Below, piece by piece: positions 7,913 through 9,795 of a stretch of DNA of 9,795 nt. The stretch is from an uncultured Novosphingobium sp. (GTDB lineage Bacteria > Pseudomonadota > Alphaproteobacteria > Sphingomonadales > Sphingomonadaceae): positions 1-9,795 of the forward strand of contig CALMBN010000113.1 of NCBI GenBank assembly GCA_937860195.1. Direction: 5' to 3'. The notes under the pieces are model-generated. The model was not told the origin of the DNA, ran no database searches, and saw nothing but the letters and a program-made list of their open reading frames with translations. The stretch's first letter is position 1, and every line of letters starts with the position of its first letter. Position numbers and translations under genes: made by a program.

Positions 7913-9795
7913 TCAGGCCCGGACGCGGCGTGAATACGTCTGCGAACGCACCGCTTTGCGTGGTTGCGCCACTCGCGCCGGGCGCGGGCGATATTCTTCG
8001 CTGGGGAGCGCTTTGCCAAACAGCCAGCCCTGGACCATCCGGCAGCCGTCTTCGCGCAGCTGATCGAACTGCTCGCGGTCTTCCACACCTTCGGCCAGGG
8101 TGCACATCCCGAGCTGGTTGGCGAGGGAGATTACCGCGCCGACAATCGCCCGCGAATCCTCACGCGTGACCAGTTCGGAAATGAACCGGCGGTCAATCTT
8201 GATCTTGTCGAACGGGAAGGTCAGCAAGTAATTGAGTGAGGCATAGCCGGTGCCGAAATCGTCGAGCGCGATCTTGACACCCAGTCCCTGCAGGCGCTGG
8301 AGCACCTCGAGGTTTTCTTCGCTGTTGTTGAGCAAAACGCCTTCGGTAATCTCGAACTCGACCCGGGCCGGGTCGACCCCGCTCTCGGCCAGGGCATTGA
8401 TCACCACCGGCAACAGTCCGGCATTCTGGATCTGAACTGGAGAGAGATTGATGGCGATGGTTTCGCCGCCTTCCCAAAGCGAGATTTCATGCAGCGCGGT
8501 GCGGATCATCCATTCGCCGATCCCCACGATCGATCCGGTTTCCTCGGCAATCGGGATGAATGTATCGGGTGGAACCAACCCGCGAGTCGGGTGCTGCCAG
8601 CGCAGCAACGCTTCGTAGCCGGTCATTGCTTCGGTTTCGATGTCGATCAGCGGTTGCAGAAACAGACGAAACTCGCCGCGTGCCACCGCACCGCGCAAAT
8701 CGCGGGCCAGTGAATGCCGCTCATGCAGTTGCACATCCATCCCAGGCTCAAACATTTCCCAAGCGCCGCGACCATTGGCTTTGACCGCGTTCAGCGCAAT
8801 ATCTGCGTAGGACTGCAGATGGAGCTTGGATTCCGCGTGGAACGGCGCGAGCGCGATCCCGATGCTGACCCCACTGTGCAGCTCGTGCCCGTCGACCAGC
8901 AGCGGTTCGGCCAATAAGACAAGCAGCAGTTCGGCCAACCGCACCGCGTGATCGCAGGCATCCTCGCCAGCGACAACGACAGCAAACTCATCGCCGCCAA
9001 GGCGCGCAACCAGTGGTTGATTTCCGCCGAGGCCACTATCCTGGACGCAGCCTGACAACTTTGAGGCCAGCGCCCGCAAAAAGGCATCGCCAACCGGATG
9101 ACCTTGCGTGTCATTGATCGTTTTGAAATGATCAACATCAAGCATCAGCAGGGCGACCTGATCCTGCGGCGCTCGTGCAGTCAGAATGTCTTCAAGGGCG
9201 GTCTCGAACAACGCCCGGTTTGGCAGTCCCGACAAGGTATCAAAATTCGCCATATGCGCGGCACGATCTTCGGCGAGGCGGCGGCTGGTTATATCCGAAA
9301 TGACGCCGCGATAGGTTACATGGCCGCCGACATGGCAGGGCCGGCCGCTGACCGACCACCAGCGCGGCTGGCCATCGCCGATCCCGTCAAGCGCCAGCAC
9401 CATCGAGCGGAGCGGGCGACGGTTCGCGATGGATTCAGCCAAGGCCAGGCGCGACGCATCGGCCGCGAAGAGCGAAGTGAACGGCGTGCCTTCCAGCGTG
9501 CCGGCTTTCCCGCCAGCCGCAACCGCAAAGCGCTTGGTTACGCCAACCAGCTTGCCAGACCGATCGAGCTCAAACAGCCAGTCAGAGCCGCTCTCCTCAT
9601 ATTCATTCAAAAGCAGTTTGACCGTCCGGCTGGTCGCCGCCAGTTCCCGGTCAGACAGAATGCGGGTTACGAACAGATCGCGGGCGGTGAAGGTCATCCG
9701 GATCAGCAAGCCGCCGGCGGCAGTCAGCACTGCGATCGCTCCCCAGGTCGAAAGGTCGCCAACCTGCGCCAAACCCAGCGACAAGCCGATTGTCT
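7913..9795 (-). CDS. Membrane-anchored PAS-GGDEF-EAL cyclic-di-GMP protein (5' end outside window)
   Basis: This is the C-terminal part of a protein that should make and/or degrade cyclic di-GMP at the inner membrane. The frame stays open to the window edge, so the true start is outside. Residue numbers below count from an in-frame TTG at 9784, which need not be a start. A hydrophobic helix lies at about 13-29 and a PAS-like sensor with its PAC end (GVISDIT) at about 60-170. A GGDEF domain covers about 180-345, with DVDHFKTIND at 216-225 and an intact GGDEF at 263-267. An EAL domain covers about 360-600, with EALLRW 391-396, N446, EITE 478-481, DDFGTGYAS 508-516, K529 and AEGVE 561-565. Both active sites look complete. 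The RxxD inhibitory site before GGDEF is absent (NQPL there). The protein ends in a basic tail. Regulator identity, ligand and net activity cannot be read from sequence. Confidence 0.93.
   Translation of the reverse strand, partial: TIGLSLGLAQVGDLSTWGAIAVLTAAGGLLIRMTFTARDLFVTRILSDRELAATSRTVKLLLNEYEESGSDWLFELDRSGKLVGVTKRFAVAAGGKAGTLEGTPFTSLFAADASRLALAESIANRRPLRSMVLALDGIGDGQPRWWSVSGRPCHVGGHVTYRGVISDITSRRLAEDRAAHMANFDTLSGLPNRALFETALEDILTARAPQDQVALLMLDVDHFKTINDTQGHPVGDAFLRALASKLSGCVQDSGLGGNQPLVARLGGDEFAVVVAGEDACDHAVRLAELLLVLLAEPLLVDGHELHSGVSIGIALAPFHAESKLHLQSYADIALNAVKANGRGAWEMFEPGMDVQLHERHSLARDLRGAVARGEFRLFLQPLIDIETEAMTGYEALLRWQHPTRGLVPPDTFIPIAEETGSIVGIGEWMIRTALHEISLWEGGETIAINLSPVQIQNAGLLPVVINALAESGVDPARVEFEITEGVLLNNSEENLEVLQRLQGLGVKIALDDFGTGYASLNYLLTFPFDKIKIDRRFISELVTREDSRAIVGAVISLANQLGMCTLAEGVEDREQFDQLREDGCRMVQGWLFGKALPSEEYRPRPARVAQPRKAVRSQTYSRRVRA

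Noticed and set aside
9782..9784. TTG as the true start of the GGDEF-EAL protein
   Set aside because: The frame continues without a stop to the window edge, with further hydrophobic residues, and there is no Shine-Dalgarno sequence. The gene more likely begins outside the window.

Overview
The window is a GC-rich stretch of bacterial chromosome in which every gene I can support lies on the minus strand. It most resembles the Alphaproteobacteria, order Sphingomonadales (Novosphingobium, Erythrobacter or Sphingopyxis type). This is inferred from the gene order zwf-edd-glk, known from Zymomonas mobilis, and from protein character. No rRNA or other taxonomic marker is present.

Layout in the direction of transcription (right to left). 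At the right edge, 9795-7913 holds the 3' part of a membrane-anchored PAS-GGDEF-EAL protein for cyclic-di-GMP turnover; its start lies outside the window. A 95-base gap with a short perfect hairpin follows. Then comes a tight five-gene block at 7817-218: zwf (glucose-6-phosphate dehydrogenase), edd (6-phosphogluconate dehydratase), glk (glucokinase), eda (KDPG aldolase) and a phosphoenolpyruvate-carboxylase-family gene. Neighbouring genes overlap at every junction: 8 bases at zwf/edd, then three identical 4-base GTGA overlaps in which the downstream gene starts with GTG. One polycistronic, translationally coupled operon is very likely. Bases 1-217 hold a strong 10-bp hairpin just after the last gene and no gene I can support.

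Together glk, zwf, edd and eda convert glucose to pyruvate plus glyceraldehyde-3-phosphate through the Entner-Doudoroff pathway. The 6-phosphogluconolactonase step (pgl) is not encoded here. A genuine PEP carboxylase as fifth gene would link this route to oxaloacetate supply. However, the encoded protein has replacements at several canonical PEPC catalytic positions and lacks the C-terminal end of classical PEPC. Its real activity is the most interesting open question in the window. The rest is ordinary central metabolism, and I see no mobile element, CRISPR array or phage gene.
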